A stretch of 64,000 bases of DNA from Vibrio tubiashii (GCA_000775715.1 JRWQ01000014.1:90361-154360); one strand, 5' to 3'. Positions 52,496 to 63,788 are shown, counted from the first letter of the stretch. Notes: generated from the letters alone by a model not told the origin. Translations and numbers: made by a program.

Positions 52496-55053
52496 TTAAT
52501 GTTCGCTACTCAAACTTGAAACATAATAATGTTCTTTAAAGTGAATAAAGGCTTTGTTTAACGCCACTTCCTTGATGGGTTTAACGATCACGTAACTCGC
52601 CCCCACGCGAAGGAAAGCGTTCTTAGTTTCTTGCATCCCATCCGCGGTACAAGCATAAATGGGGACATCAAGTGCCAGTTCTTCACGAATTAGCCTAGTT
52701 GCTTCAATACCGCCTAAGTTCGGCAACTGATTATCCATTAATACTAACTCAACTGTTCGATCTGCTTTCAATATCTCTAAAGCACTTAATCCATCCCCCA
52801 CCCAAGTTACCTTCATACCATACTTCTCGCAGAAAGCACGCGCTATAAACGCATTGGTTTGATTGTCTTCAACCAATAAAACGTGTATCTGGTTTTCAAA
52901 GAGGTCTGCAGGCTCTACCTCAAGTGTATTTTTACTCACCTCATGATTCAGTGCGACTTCAACCGGGATCGTCACGGTAAACTCAGTTCCTGTATTGAGT
53001 TCACTACTGACTGTGATATCTCCGTCCATCAGATGTACCAGACTGTGAACAATCGCCAAGCCCAAGCCACTCCCCCCATACTCTCGAGTTGTCGTTGATT
53101 CTGCCTGAACGAAAGGTTCGAATATGTCCTTTAAACGTTTGTTATCGATCCCGATCCCCGTGTCACTGACACGAATAGCTAATCGAGTTACGCCTTTGAG
53201 TTGTTGGCTAAGTAGCTCAACCTGAACTTTACCCTGTTGGGTAAACTTCACAGCGTTGCTTACTAAGTTAAAAATAATCTGATTTAACCGTACCTGATCG
53301 CTGTACACATATTGCTGCTGCGAGATGTTGCTAAACACCACAAAATCAACGCCCTTAGTGTCGCACAATGGCTTAAAGATCTTATCCACAGTACTAGTCA
53401 GTTCTATTAATCGGAACTCACTTTTCTCAATATGAAATTTACCCTGCTCAATTTTGGAGAAATCTAAAATATCGTTAAGTACTGCAAGTAAATGCTCGCC
53501 GCTATTGCACAGTACTTCTATATGTTCCACATCTTGCTCATTTTCCATTTTCCCTTTAAGCAATTGGGAAACGCCGAGTATACCATTGAGCGGTGTTCTT
53601 AATTCATGACTCATACGAGCAAGAAAATCAGCTCTCGCTCTCGCTGACTCTTCTGCCTGCTCACGCGCGCTTTCACTTTGCCGTTCAGCCTCAATAAAGC
53701 TCGTGATGTCCTGTCCCTGCGCCATGATATGAGTAATGTGACTGTCATTAAAAATCGGAGATAGATTCCAGCGAAAGGTTTTACCAGCAATAGTGGTATT
53801 AATGCCTGTAAGGGTCGCACCTTGAGCACACATTTTAATATGCGGTGACAACCTATTAACGAGTTGCTCCTGGCTACCGCCAGTACGAAACGACCGCTCT
53901 GCTGCTGGATTAAAACGTTCAAGTTCACCTTGAACATTCCATAAAGTGATCGGTGAAAGCGAAAAGTTAAGTAACTCACTAAACTGTTGCTCTTGTTCGT
54001 TGAGTCGCTTGAAAGATCGCTCAAACGACATTCCGATTTTGTTAAACTCATCAATCGCCGAACCAGAGAATTTAGTCACTTTCTGGTCTTGAATACTCGT
54101 GTCGGTATAGTGCATTAAGCTCTGTAGCTCTCTTGACACTCTCTTACCTAGCCAAACACGGGTATATATTGAGATGCCAACAATCAACAAGGTTGTAAGT
54201 GCGATCCAAACATAGTGGCTGCGAACAAAGCCCCGAATGTGCTCATTACTTTGAATGGTATAAACAGAAAGAAAGGTTGGAACGTCATTAATGGTCAAAT
54301 CAGTACGTGAAACCATGTATGCACTGTTAGTAATATCCTGTGACGACTGCTCTAACCAATTCGTATGACGGATATTTTGATCTTTCGTAGTTGCGGCAAT
54401 GACTTCAGAACCTACCGTCAATAACACTTCATCAGCATTACTGCTTTGAGCAAATGAGTTAATGAGTGAAAAACTGTTATTCAACACGAGACCAATATAT
54501 AGATAGGCAATCACCTCACCCGTTTCAACATCGATAACTGCGGTTCGTCGCATTGCAAGGTAACGTACCCCCAACAACGACCGTGCTTGTGAAATATACC
54601 AATTGGCCCCAGTAACCATATCAGCGCTCATTTGCTCGATATGTTCGTCTGACAAACCATAAAATTGATAGTTGGAGTCATCCCAAATGATTTCATTTTC
54701 CACCTGGATAAAGCGAAAATCGGGAGCGATGTCTGGTGAGTGTTGATCAACGCTATTGAAAAACGAACCCAATGCCTGTGTGTCTCGCATGCGAATAGCC
54801 TCCACCAAAGTGTTAGTACGGCTATAGCTATCTTGGGTTATCTCGAGCGAACTAAATTGATTATCAAACGTCTGCTGAATAAGGCTCTGCGTTTGTAGCT
54901 TAGTGCGTGCCACCTCTTGAGCCACCACATCTCGATTAACTTGGTAGTTTTGTAGGACCAACACCACAATCAAAACACCAATACTCAAGAAGATAGAATT
55001 GGTTAATATGGTGGCGAGTTGACGCTTTCTCACGCGTGCGCTAAACACTGCCA

Positions 55054-55054
<1 letters not shown>
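52496..55054 (-). CDS. luxQ: AI-2 hybrid sensor kinase/phosphatase LuxQ
   Basis: 852 residues. TM1 is at about 15-38, a periplasmic domain (about 39-280) that docks LuxP, and TM2 at about 282-302. A PAS-like region follows (about 355-460), then HisKA with the phosphoacceptor His in ARMSHELRTPLNGIL (about 490), HATPase with NLVSNAVKF, DTGIGI and GSGLGLAIV, and a C-terminal receiver (about 730-845) with VLLVEDNQTN, the phosphoacceptor Asp in LVLMDNQLP and the Lys in VIVKPIKE. It feeds the LuxU-LuxO quorum-sensing phosphorelay. One-base overlap with luxP. Confidence 0.95.
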
Positions 55055-56151
<1,097 letters not shown>

Positions 56152-56284
56152 CTAGTTCTCTCTTTGTTTCTAGCCAAACTGAGCATATTATTATATTCGA
56201 GTTTCGTTTACTCCCCTCGAATCAGCAAGCCGTGATGATTTAAGCCTTATATTTCACGGTCTTGCACATTATGCCTAATGGCGG

Positions 56285-57448
56285 TTAGAACGTAAAAGAC
56301 AAATTAGCTGACACACCATATTGGTTATTCCCCGCATAACTGGCTGCTAGATCAAAGCTGACCAGATCTCCTGGGCTAATACCAATACCAGCGGTAATGA
56401 CATCATCTAAGGTATCTTCTGTATCAAATTGATACCCGGCCCTCAACTGCGCCCAGCCAAAGGCATTTCCCTCTACACCTAACCTTAAGAATTGAGTGTC
56501 ATCGGCCAGTTCAACAAAACGTTTTTGCTTAGTAAGGTCCAAATCGATAGTGGCAGTGAAGAATTCATGCGTATACGCCCCTGACACGGTGATTTGAGTG
56601 TTAAGGTCATAAGTGCTAACGCCACCGACATCTAAGGTATCAATCTTTTTAGAGAACAAGTCTTTGACCGCTAAACCGATACGGTAGTCTTCAACCAACC
56701 ATACTGCGCCAAAGTCCATATTAAAGGTATTCTTAGTCGTCTTACTTTTGTCGTAATCACTTAAGTCAAAATCTTCAACAGACAAGTTCTGCTTATAGGT
56801 ACGTAGTTGCTGGTATTTAGGACTGACACCGAAGAAGATATCTTGACCGCTAATAGTAAATTGCTTAGCAAGGGCGATCCCATACTCGGTATAACCAAAG
56901 GCGATCATGTCGACATTTGATGTCTCATAGCGAGTTTTTACGTTTGCGGGAGCATCACCTAAATTCACAGCAATGTCTTGTACGGCAATAATTTCTGCAT
57001 AGCCGCGTGAGAAAAAATTAGCCGACAATGTTTTTATTGGAAAAGCCACAGCTAGGGCCGCACCAGCGGCGACTGATAGCGGTTTATTGTCTTCTAATTG
57101 AGTAAGGTAGTTATTCAGTGCTGCGGCCTGTGCTGAATCATTGCTACCCGAGCTTTCAAACGCCTTAATCGCATCCTGAAGATCATCAATGGTATCAATC
57201 GTTTCGTCGGTATCACGTACTGTCGCCCCAATAGCCGGAATTAACAGTCCAAAATCGTCTTCATCGCGATGCACTGCCACCAACGAAGGATTGTAGAAAG
57301 GAGCGAGAACATAGTCTGAGCTAGTCACACCCGTATTCCCCATGCCATTTCCTCGACCATCAGGGACGACCGTTGCTGCGAAAGTACTACTTATTGATAC
57401 TAAGTAACTAGCCACTACTAATCTTTTTATTAATTGATTCATATCCAT
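56285..57448 (-). CDS. TraF-family outer-membrane beta-barrel protein
   Basis: 387 residues with a signal peptide (ending SSTFAA) after a short charged start. VVPDGRGNGMGNTGVTSSDYVLAPFYNPSLVA is the hallmark of the TraF_2 (PF13729-like) family, related to FadL/PorV barrels. The chain shows alternating strands to the C-terminus and ends in Phe (SANLSFTF), the usual outer-membrane sorting residue. Despite the name it has no connection with conjugation here. A helical insert is at about residues 85-125. Function unknown. Confidence 0.82.
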   Translation of the reverse strand: MDMNQLIKRLVVASYLVSISSTFAATVVPDGRGNGMGNTGVTSSDYVLAPFYNPSLVAVHRDEDDFGLLIPAIGATVRDTDETIDTIDDLQDAIKAFESSGSNDSAQAAALNNYLTQLEDNKPLSVAAGAALAVAFPIKTLSANFFSRGYAEIIAVQDIAVNLGDAPANVKTRYETSNVDMIAFGYTEYGIALAKQFTISGQDIFFGVSPKYQQLRTYKQNLSVEDFDLSDYDKSKTTKNTFNMDFGAVWLVEDYRIGLAVKDLFSKKIDTLDVGGVSTYDLNTQITVSGAYTHEFFTATIDLDLTKQKRFVELADDTQFLRLGVEGNAFGWAQLRAGYQFDTEDTLDDVITAGIGISPGDLVSFDLAASYAGNNQYGVSANLSFTF

Positions 57449-57527
57449 ATCAACCTTTTTTATTACTCATAATCAAGGTTAATACAATTTGAGGAAAGTG
57501 GAGGGAAACAGGCGAAATTAGTGCAAA

Positions 57528-57830
57528 TTAGTTAAGAGGAAATGAAACTTGCCCCAAAATGAGTTGTTCTTTTTTACGTTTTGTCAGACGTTTAATTTGC
57601 CATTCAATTTTAGATGCTACGCTACGACTTTTACCTACAGGACAGTGCCACTCTAAAACGAGCGGCCCCTTTCCTTTCAATGCTTTCGCTCCAACCCCAT
57701 CCTGGTGTTGCTTAAAACGCCTTGAGACGTCGGTGGTAATTCCGCAATACAGAGCGTTGTTACGCATTCGAATCAAATAAACATACCATTGCGAATGCGT
57801 CGTTGACTTGAAATCTTGGCCCTCTGACAT
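57528..57830 (-). CDS. GIY-YIG nuclease-superfamily protein (YhbQ/UPF0213-like)
   Basis: 100 residues. WYVYLIRMRNNALYCGITTDVSRRFKQHQ is the GIY-YIG core with the catalytic Tyr and Arg, and LVLEWHCPVGKSRSVASKIEWQIKRLTKRKK provides the Glu. A single-domain protein of the YhbQ type; the E. coli relative has DNA-damage-linked nuclease activity. Its ATG overlaps the yceH stop by one base (TAATG), so the two are translationally coupled. Confidence 0.88.
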   Translation of the reverse strand: MSEGQDFKSTTHSQWYVYLIRMRNNALYCGITTDVSRRFKQHQDGVGAKALKGKGPLVLEWHCPVGKSRSVASKIEWQIKRLTKRKKEQLILGQVSFPLN

Positions 57831-58480
57831 TATTTGGTCAATTGTTCCACTAGTTCACGTAGCTCTGCCAACTCGACTTTAACGTTAGCTAATTCTGCTT
57901 CCAATTGGTCAATTCTAGATTGGCTTGGCTGGGAAGTTGGTGTTGCCACAGCAAGAGCGTCTAGATCAACTTCTCCACTAAACAAGTGCATATAACGCGA
58001 TTCACGTTTACCGGCCTCTCGTGGCAACTTAACAACTAAAGGACCATCTTCCCTTGTAGCCATGGCTTCTAAAACCATTTCAAGCTCTTTAACGTCAGAA
58101 AAATCTGCAAGTCGGTTGGTGCGAGTACGCAACTCACCTGGGGTTTGCGCACCACGCAGAAGCAAGCAACAGACTATACCTTTTTCTTGTTTGCTTAACT
58201 GTAAGTCACCAAACTCAGTATTACAGAAACGGTGCTGAAACTTGCTCGCGCGGCTGTTAAATCCACTCTCATCACTAACTAATCGACGCTCAAGCAATGC
58301 GCTAACGGCATCTTGGACTTCAGCATCACTCAACGACATCACTGGTTCACGGTTGCTTTTCTGGTTACAAGCAGTGGTTAGGCTGTTGAGCGTTAATGGA
58401 TAGTAATCAGGGGTGGTGACTTCTTTCTCAATTAGACAACCTATTACTCGTGCTTCTACGGAGGACAGCTCGATGTTCAT
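57830..58480 (-). CDS. yceH: YceH family protein (DUF480)
   Basis: 216 residues. Family blocks: EARVIGCLIEKEVTTPDYYPLTLNSLTTACNQKSNR (two tandem winged-helix units, about 8-170), RGAQTPGELRTRTNRLADF and PREAGKRESRYMHLFSG. The C-terminus (RIDQLEAELANVKVELAELRELVEQL) is a coiled coil suited to dimerisation. The DNA target is unknown. The last gene overlaps the GIY-YIG gene. Confidence 0.92.
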   Translation of the reverse strand: MNIELSSVEARVIGCLIEKEVTTPDYYPLTLNSLTTACNQKSNREPVMSLSDAEVQDAVSALLERRLVSDESGFNSRASKFQHRFCNTEFGDLQLSKQEKGIVCCLLLRGAQTPGELRTRTNRLADFSDVKELEMVLEAMATREDGPLVVKLPREAGKRESRYMHLFSGEVDLDALAVATPTSQPSQSRIDQLEAELANVKVELAELRELVEQLTK

Positions 58481-58520
58481 AATATTTCCTTATTCTTATT
58501 AGCTCGACTAACCACTTCTA

Positions 58521-58715
58521 TTAGTGCTCACCGAGCATGGGAACTCTTTTAATATTGCCGTTCTCATCAATCATCACTATTTTACTACGGTTTAGCTCTA
58601 CTTCCGTGATCTCTTGACGAGTTCGTTCACTTCTGTATGCACTCGTTAACCGTTCGTTAGCTTGACACTCCAACTTTTGCGTTTGTTTGGGTATGATGAT
58701 TTGAGATGTTCTCAT
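58521..58715 (-). CDS. Small hypothetical protein (64 aa)
   Basis: Frame starting MRTSQIIIPKQTQKLECQA and ending RVPMLGEH. It is basic in the middle, with a segment VELNRSKIVMIDENGNIKRV. There is no recognised domain and no clear ribosome site. The position just upstream of yceH in the same direction, 40 bases away, would allow co-transcription. I list it as possible only. Confidence 0.4.
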   Translation of the reverse strand: MRTSQIIIPKQTQKLECQANERLTSAYRSERTRQEITEVELNRSKIVMIDENGNIKRVPMLGEH

Positions 58716-58899
58716 TGCGTGTATCTGTCGTTCGAATTATGAATGAATCATATCCTGAAGTTTGTGTGGTCTCAATTCCTAGCCAATAGATCGGCGATAA
58801 ATTCGTCAACACTATGTAATGATTGATCTTAAGACTGTTCTCACTGTCATTGTTATGCTTTAATCGATACCAGTTAATCAAAAATTAGGAAAGGGACCT

Positions 58900-59214
58900 A
58901 TGAGTGGTGTATTTGAAATCGTGTCTCAAGCACGTCGTAAGAATAAACTAAAACGTGAACTTCTTGATAATGAGAAGAAAGTGCGCGACAACCGTAAACG
59001 TGTGGACCTGCTTGACAACCTACTCGACTATATCAAGGCAGATATGAGCAACGAAGAGATCCTTGGTATTATTAAAAACATGAAAGCGGACTATGAAGAC
59101 CGCGTTGATGACCACATCATCAAAAGCGCTGAAATTTCCAAAGAGCGCCGCGACATTAGCCGACGCATTCGCGAGCTGACTGAAGCAGATAAAGTCACTC
59201 AAGGTAAGAAGTAA
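58900..59214 (+). CDS. yeeX: DUF496 protein YeeX
   Basis: 104 residues, highly charged and almost entirely helical. [35 protein letters not shown] and [21 protein letters not shown] are the DUF496/UPF0265 pattern. Coiled-coil assembly is likely; nucleoid association has been suggested for relatives, which I treat as tentative. AAAGGGA precedes the ATG and a strong terminator follows. Confidence 0.9.
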   Translation: MSGVFEIVSQARRKNKLKRELLDNEKKVRDNRKRVDLLDNLLDYIKADMSNEEILGIIKNMKADYEDRVDDHIIKSAEISKERRDISRRIRELTEADKVTQGKK

Positions 59215-59235
59215 TATACCAATACAACGATTTTT

Positions 59236-59258
59236 AAAGCCTACATCATGTAGGCTTT
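59236..59258 (+). terminator. Intrinsic terminator of yeeX
   Basis: AAAGCCTACAT (59236-59246) pairs with ATGTAGGCTTT (59248-59258; the central bases form the loop), followed by CTTTTTATTT. Confidence 0.85.
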
Positions 59259-59506
59259 CTTTTTATTTCCAGTCCAAAATCTACTGACATAAATAATTAA
59301 TTTCGCGTGAAAGTTACGTAAAACGTTTGCGTAATCGCTAACCTTCTCCGTTCCTCATTTTGGGGCTTTCATCACACATTTCTCCCTGTTATATTTCGTT
59401 GCAGATAATCAATTAGACCATTCGAGGCACGGAGCTTCCTCACTTATCTCACGAAGAGAAGAATTGGTACCGACAAAGGTCGGCATAAATTAAAGAGGGT
59501 CAAATT

Positions 59507-59752
59507 ATGGATATGGTTGAAATTCTAGGTTACGCAGCGTCTATCATGGTTGCAATCTCACTGACAATGAAAGACATCGTTAAATTACGCGTCCTGAACT
59601 TCATTGGTTGTGGTCTATTCACCGCTTACGGCTTAATGATTGATGCATGGCCAGTAGTTGTAACTAACGGCTTCATCGCATGTGTTAACGTTTATTTCCT
59701 TGCTAAAATGCAAAGTGAAAAAAAAACCGAGCAAGTAAATAGCGCCGCTTAA
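59507..59752 (+). CDS. Small inner-membrane protein (YgjV-like)
   Basis: 81 residues with three hydrophobic segments. MVEILGYAASIMVAISLTMKDIVKLRVLNFIGCGLFTAYGLMIDAWPVVVTNGF resembles one half of a PQ-loop or YgjV-type protein (core motif GYAASIMVAISLTMKD, then LNFIG, and PVVVTNG). AGAGGGT precedes the ATG. A small hairpin CCGAC/GTCGG lies just upstream of the ribosome site. The function is unknown. Confidence 0.7.
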   Translation: MDMVEILGYAASIMVAISLTMKDIVKLRVLNFIGCGLFTAYGLMIDAWPVVVTNGFIACVNVYFLAKMQSEKKTEQVNSAA

Positions 59753-59769
59753 TTTACCGTTCAAACGAG

Positions 59770-59799
59770 AAGCCCCGACTTAGTAATAAGTTGGGGCTT
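59770..59799. terminator. Bidirectional terminator
   Basis: Thirteen-pair stem (AAGCCCCGACTTA with its partner, one G-U pair) and loop GTAA, followed by T residues. It lies between the YgjV-like gene and the convergent OmpA lipoprotein gene. Confidence 0.85.
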
Positions 59800-59836
59800 T
59801 TCTATTTCTTGTTCGGCTAAAGCGCGGAACTTTGTA

Positions 59837-60460
59837 TCAGTTCGCGACGATGAACAGCACCTCTACCCTGCGGTTACACGCTTTGCCTGTTTTGGTTTTG
59901 TTGGTACAAGCAGGCACGTATTCCCCGTAGCCACGGGTAAAAATGGAATTCATCGCTACATTGTTATTAACCAACTGCTGTTTAACCGCCTTCGCACGCT
60001 TCATGGAAAGCGTGTCATTGAAGCTTGGCGATCCAGTACTATCGGCATGCCCATCAATAACGATATCAATTCCAGGTTGAGTTGATAGATAACTTCCCAT
60101 CATATCCAACCAATATTTTGAATCTGTCGAAACTCGTGACGAGGCCGTATCGAACTTTATCGTATCTTTGAGCTTGACCATAACGTGATTTCCCGGCAAA
60201 AGTTCGTAATCAACGCCTTTGCTCACAAGGAATTTTTGCAGGTCACTATAGCTTTCAGTTCGTTGTTGGCCAAACGGGCCTTTTACATCAGAACTCACAA
60301 CGGTGGTTGCGGTGCCCCACTCAGGGTTACGCACATCAAAGTCAGATTTTGGAGCTGTATCCAATAGGTTACCACCAAACATAGGCACATTATCGGTCAT
60401 AGCCTCAAGACTGCCACAACCGGTCAAGGCTAAAACTAAAGGAAAGATCAAATACTTCAT
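59837..60460 (-). CDS. OmpA-family lipoprotein
   Basis: 207 residues from ATG 60460. Lipobox LALTGC gives a mature N-terminal Cys (residue 15). The C-terminal half is an OmpA domain: TIKFDTASSRVSTDSKYWLD, IDIVIDGHADSTGSPSFNDTLSMKRAKAVKQQL and GYGEYVPACTNKTKTGKACNRRVEV, with the Asp and Arg that bind peptidoglycan. It is a likely outer-membrane lipoprotein tethered to the wall. The gene is divergent from the DsbA-like gene. Confidence 0.88.
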   Translation of the reverse strand: MKYLIFPLVLALTGCGSLEAMTDNVPMFGGNLLDTAPKSDFDVRNPEWGTATTVVSSDVKGPFGQQRTESYSDLQKFLVSKGVDYELLPGNHVMVKLKDTIKFDTASSRVSTDSKYWLDMMGSYLSTQPGIDIVIDGHADSTGSPSFNDTLSMKRAKAVKQQLVNNNVAMNSIFTRGYGEYVPACTNKTKTGKACNRRVEVLFIVAN

Positions 60461-60674
60461 TGGTTCACCGTAAGTTCCATAACGATACAAGATCTATATC
60501 GGCCAATTTGTGTTTACTTTAGGCTCTATTTACGATTCGACATAGTTTTCTGTGGAATCCTACGCTGATACAGTTTCTCTTCTTCTGAGGAACTAGTAAA
60601 ATCAATAAAAATTAGTACAACTCAAATGCCAAGCTGACCGCTTTCAGCGTGTTACTAACCAATGAGAATTATAA

Positions 60675-61295
60675 ATGAAAAAACTCACTTCGTTGCTGCT
60701 TATCCTGGTATCAGCTCTAATTGTCGGTTGCTCGGATGACTCTCAGCCGACCCAAGGTAAGCAGTATCAACAACTCCCTGCCGATCTTTCTAAATTAAAC
60801 TTATCCCCAGTCACTGAGGTGTTTTCACTTAATTGTGGCCACTGCCGCAGTATGGAAAATGAAATTCCTCAAATTGAAAAACTAACTGGTCAAAACATTG
60901 GTAAGGCGCATGTGACTTTCAATGAGAGCGCTCAGATAGGTGCAATGATCTATTACGCTGCTGAAATGCAGTTAGGTGGCACGCCAGACCATGCAATGAT
61001 GGAAGAGCTATTTGCTGCCACTCAAATGGGTAACGGAGCGACCTTGACCGACAAAAAAGCAGCGCTAGATGCCGCTTTCCAAAGCAGAAATTTGACCAGC
61101 CCATATGATTTTAACCAACAGCAGCAAAGCCAGCTTTTCGAAGCGATCAAAGTGGCAGATGAAATCACCACGCAAGGCCAAATAAAAGCGGTACCAACTT
61201 TCATCATTAATGGCAAGTACCAAATAATCACTAGTGGTCATAAAGACGTGGCCGATATTGCTAAAACCATTACATTTTTACTTTCTCAACCTTAA
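60675..61295 (+). CDS. DsbA-like thiol-disulfide lipoprotein
   Basis: 206 residues. The signal [16 protein letters not shown] ends in a lipobox, so the protein is lipid-anchored, unusual for DsbA relatives. The redox site is [11 protein letters not shown] (Cys-Gly-His-Cys, about 53-56). The cis-Pro loop is [13 protein letters not shown] near the C-terminus, and a helical insert separates the two. It should act on disulfides in the periplasm. The next gene, an FKBP isomerase, starts 17 bases later; both look like periplasmic folding factors. Confidence 0.88.
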   Translation: MKKLTSLLLILVSALIVGCSDDSQPTQGKQYQQLPADLSKLNLSPVTEVFSLNCGHCRSMENEIPQIEKLTGQNIGKAHVTFNESAQIGAMIYYAAEMQLGGTPDHAMMEELFAATQMGNGATLTDKKAALDAAFQSRNLTSPYDFNQQQQSQLFEAIKVADEITTQGQIKAVPTFIINGKYQIITSGHKDVADIAKTITFLLSQP

Positions 61296-61312
61296 TTCAA
61301 CGGATAAGATTC

Positions 61313-61786
61313 ATGTCTAAATTTGTGTTTCCGATTATTATCTTCATTCTTGCGGGCTTTTTTATCTATCGCACTTATACCAACCACAAAGCGAGTGAGT
61401 CTAACTTTGCTGCTGGGCAAGCCTTCTTAGCTGAAAACGAGAAGGACGAAGGCGTTGTGATGACCGAAAGCGGTTTACAATACAAAGTGCTTCATAAAGG
61501 TGAAGGTACTGAACACCCAACGCCAACCAGTACAGTAAAAGTTCATTATCACGGTACGCTCATCGACGGTACAGTGTTTGATAGTTCTGTAGAGCGTGGA
61601 GAGCCAATCAGCTTCAAGCTAAATCAAGTCATCAAGGGTTGGCAAGAAGGTCTTACCTACATGAACGTAGGTGATAAGTTCAGGCTCTTTATCCCTAGCC
61701 CACTCGCATACGGCAAGAATGGAACCGGCCCAATCCCACCAGCAGCAACATTGATTTTTGATGTAGAACTGCTAGAAATTCAGTAA
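61313..61786 (+). CDS. FKBP-type peptidyl-prolyl isomerase, membrane-anchored
   Basis: 157 residues. An N-terminal hydrophobic segment ([18 protein letters not shown]) anchors or exports the protein. The FKBP domain (about 50-157) has [52 protein letters not shown], and [16 protein letters not shown]; the Tyr, Asp, Val-Ile, Trp and Tyr pocket residues are in place. It is cotranscribed with the DsbA-like gene. Confidence 0.9.
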   Translation: MSKFVFPIIIFILAGFFIYRTYTNHKASESNFAAGQAFLAENEKDEGVVMTESGLQYKVLHKGEGTEHPTPTSTVKVHYHGTLIDGTVFDSSVERGEPISFKLNQVIKGWQEGLTYMNVGDKFRLFIPSPLAYGKNGTGPIPPAATLIFDVELLEIQ

Positions 61787-61810
61787 TTTAGCCCCAAAAC
61801 GTTAAATGAT

Positions 61811-61847
61811 AAAAAGCCAATCGATAATGAGTACCGATTGGCTTTTT
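61811..61847. terminator. Bidirectional intrinsic terminator
   Basis: Thirteen-bp stem AAAAAGCCAATCG / CGATTGGCTTTTT separated by an 11-base loop, with A and T tracts on either side, between the convergent FKBP and retropepsin-like genes. Confidence 0.88.
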
Positions 61848-61879
61848 TATAACGGGATAATTAAGCAGTAAGAAACGGG

Positions 61880-62539
61880 CTACTTGTATTTGTCTTGAAT
61901 GTACTTTTTCCCCACATCGACGATAGCAACATCTTTGAAAAAGCTACGCCCCAATAACAGTGGGAATGCTAAGTGTGTGCGATCAGTCAGAGTAAAGTCG
62001 GTCTTGTCTTTTAAATCACCTAGCTGTATCCAAGCTTCAACAACTGGCCTTTTGTGTGAGTCTTCAGTGTTGCTAGATTGACGGATTTTGACCCAACGCT
62101 TAACAGGTAACGCAATCTCTCTGCTCTTCACACCATCGTGTTCAATTTTGAACTTAACCCAATCTTTACCATCTCGCTCGAACGGAACAATATCTACCGC
62201 GCTGATTGATGATGTCGTCGCACCTGTATCAACTCGCGCTTTAAAGCTCTCTTCCAAGCCTGGAACGTACACCCACTCTTCTGCACCTAGAATGAGCTTG
62301 CCATCAGAAGTTTTCTTAGCTTGAACTTCAATAACTGGAGGTTTCGGTTTAGGCTCTGGCTCTACGGGTTTAGCGACCTCATCTGTTGACTCTTCTACGC
62401 TAGGCTTTTCCGCTTCATCTTTTGGTTGCTCGACCTGAGGCTTTGTCTCTGGCTTGACGGGAAGTTGCCCAGTTGTTGAACACGCCATCAAACCACCACT
62501 CAAGATGAATGGGATCAGTGTTTTCCATGTTTTAATCAT
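61880..62539 (-). CDS. Retropepsin-like aspartic protease lipoprotein (PF05618 type)
   Basis: 219 residues from ATG 62539. The lipobox is GGLMAC (Cys about residue 20). A Pro/Glu/Lys-rich spacer (about 25-75) follows. The domain KLILGAEEWVYVPGLEESFKARVDTGATTSSISA carries the DTGA active-site triplet of retropepsins, and FPLLLGRSFFKDVAIVDVGKKY is its C-terminal hallmark. This family was called ATP-dependent zinc protease, but the motif indicates an aspartic peptidase. No ATP-grasp partner is beside it. Probably anchored in the outer membrane or periplasm. Confidence 0.85.
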   Translation of the reverse strand: MIKTWKTLIPFILSGGLMACSTTGQLPVKPETKPQVEQPKDEAEKPSVEESTDEVAKPVEPEPKPKPPVIEVQAKKTSDGKLILGAEEWVYVPGLEESFKARVDTGATTSSISAVDIVPFERDGKDWVKFKIEHDGVKSREIALPVKRWVKIRQSSNTEDSHKRPVVEAWIQLGDLKDKTDFTLTDRTHLAFPLLLGRSFFKDVAIVDVGKKYIQDKYK

Positions 62540-62606
62540 TTGCGCACCTAATTCGACAAACAGAACTAACATAATAGCGGGGCTAAATGGTTTAGCCCCA
62601 ACACGC

Positions 62607-63788
62607 TTAGGATACTTTAATTATCGCCTCGGCAACGTAAGGAATGTCCTTTTCTGTCAAACCTGCGATATTAATTCGACCGTCGCCAACACCATAAATT
62701 CCATATTCTTCACGGAGTTGCGTCATTTGGTCCTGACTAAAGCCTAGCACAGTAAACATGCCTTTGTGACTCTCTATAAAGTCGAATTGTGAAGTATTGT
62801 GGTTATTTCTCAACTCGTTACAAAGCGTACTTCTCAGATTCACGAGACGCTGTTGCATTTCGCTAAGTTCTTGTTTCCAAACTGTGGTTAAGGCAGCATT
62901 GTTCAGGATGGTTTTAACCAATGCTGCGCCGTGGTCTGGCGGCATAGTGTAAGTAGCGCGAGCCAATGTTAGCAACTTACCTTTGGCGTTGTTCACATCA
63001 CTCTGAGACTTACCAACGACGATCGCCGCACCCGTTCTTTCACGGTATAAACCAAAGTTCTTAGAGCAAGAAGTGGTGATAAGCATCTCTTCAACGTTAT
63101 CTGCCATGAAACGCAAACCCTTTGCATCTTCTTCTAAACCATCACCGAAGCCTTGGTAAGCGATATCAACAAACGGAATGAAGCCATTCTTTTGCGACAG
63201 TTCTGTAATTGCCTGCCACGCAGAAAAGTCAATGTCAGCGCCAGTTGGGTTGTGGCAACAACCATGAAGCAGTACCACATCTTCTGGGCCTGCTTGAGAA
63301 AGATCCGCCATCATTTTATCTACATCAACTTGCTTAGTTTCAGGACTAAAGTAGCTGTAATGTTTAACCTTCAAGCCTGCCGCTTCCATCACTGGTCGGT
63401 GATTGACGTAGCTAGGATTCGAGATCCAGACTGTCGTGTTTGGCTGAGCGACTTTCATCAAATCGCCCAACATACGCAGTGCACCGCTCGCCCCAGGTGT
63501 TTGAATCGCAGCCACACGGTCCATTGCTGAAGTGCCGTCTAACAGCAAGTTAACCATAGATTGGTTGAACTCTTCACAACCAGCAAGGCCCACGTAAGAT
63601 TTGGTTTTTTGCTCTGCGACAACAATGTCTTGAGCTTGAGTTACCGCGCGCATCACCGGCGTTTCACCAGCGCTGTTTTTATATACCCCAATGCCGAGAT
63701 CGACTTTTTCAGTACGGGGATCGTTACGGTACGCAACGGATAAAGAGAGAATAGGATCCAATGTTGGAGTCGGTAGATGTGAGAACAT
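62607..63788 (-). CDS. Aspartate/aromatic amino-acid aminotransferase
   Basis: 393 residues from ATG 63788 (MFSHLPTPTLDPIL); a GTG three codons upstream is possible. It is a class-I aminotransferase: VDLGIGVYKNSAGETPVMRAV, GCCHNPTGADI (with the Asn-Pro-Thr-Gly), VDIAYQGFGDGL and SCSKNFGLYRERTGA with the PLP-binding Lys. It makes or uses aspartate, or tyrosine and phenylalanine, with 2-oxoglutarate. aspC and tyrB cannot be told apart by eye. The last complete gene in the window. Confidence 0.92.
   Translation of the reverse strand: MFSHLPTPTLDPILSLSVAYRNDPRTEKVDLGIGVYKNSAGETPVMRAVTQAQDIVVAEQKTKSYVGLAGCEEFNQSMVNLLLDGTSAMDRVAAIQTPGASGALRMLGDLMKVAQPNTTVWISNPSYVNHRPVMEAAGLKVKHYSYFSPETKQVDVDKMMADLSQAGPEDVVLLHGCCHNPTGADIDFSAWQAITELSQKNGFIPFVDIAYQGFGDGLEEDAKGLRFMADNVEEMLITTSCSKNFGLYRERTGAAIVVGKSQSDVNNAKGKLLTLARATYTMPPDHGAALVKTILNNAALTTVWKQELSEMQQRLVNLRSTLCNELRNNHNTSQFDFIESHKGMFTVLGFSQDQMTQLREEYGIYGVGDGRINIAGLTEKDIPYVAEAIIKVS

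Noticed and set aside
52483..52510. Hairpin at the end of luxQ as a terminator
   Set aside because: A 10-pair stem exists but neither strand has a T-tract after it, and it lies partly inside the luxQ coding sequence.
53611..54054. 147-codon minus-strand frame inside luxQ
   Set aside because: Alternative register of the luxQ PAS/HisKA region; no start signal and no motif.
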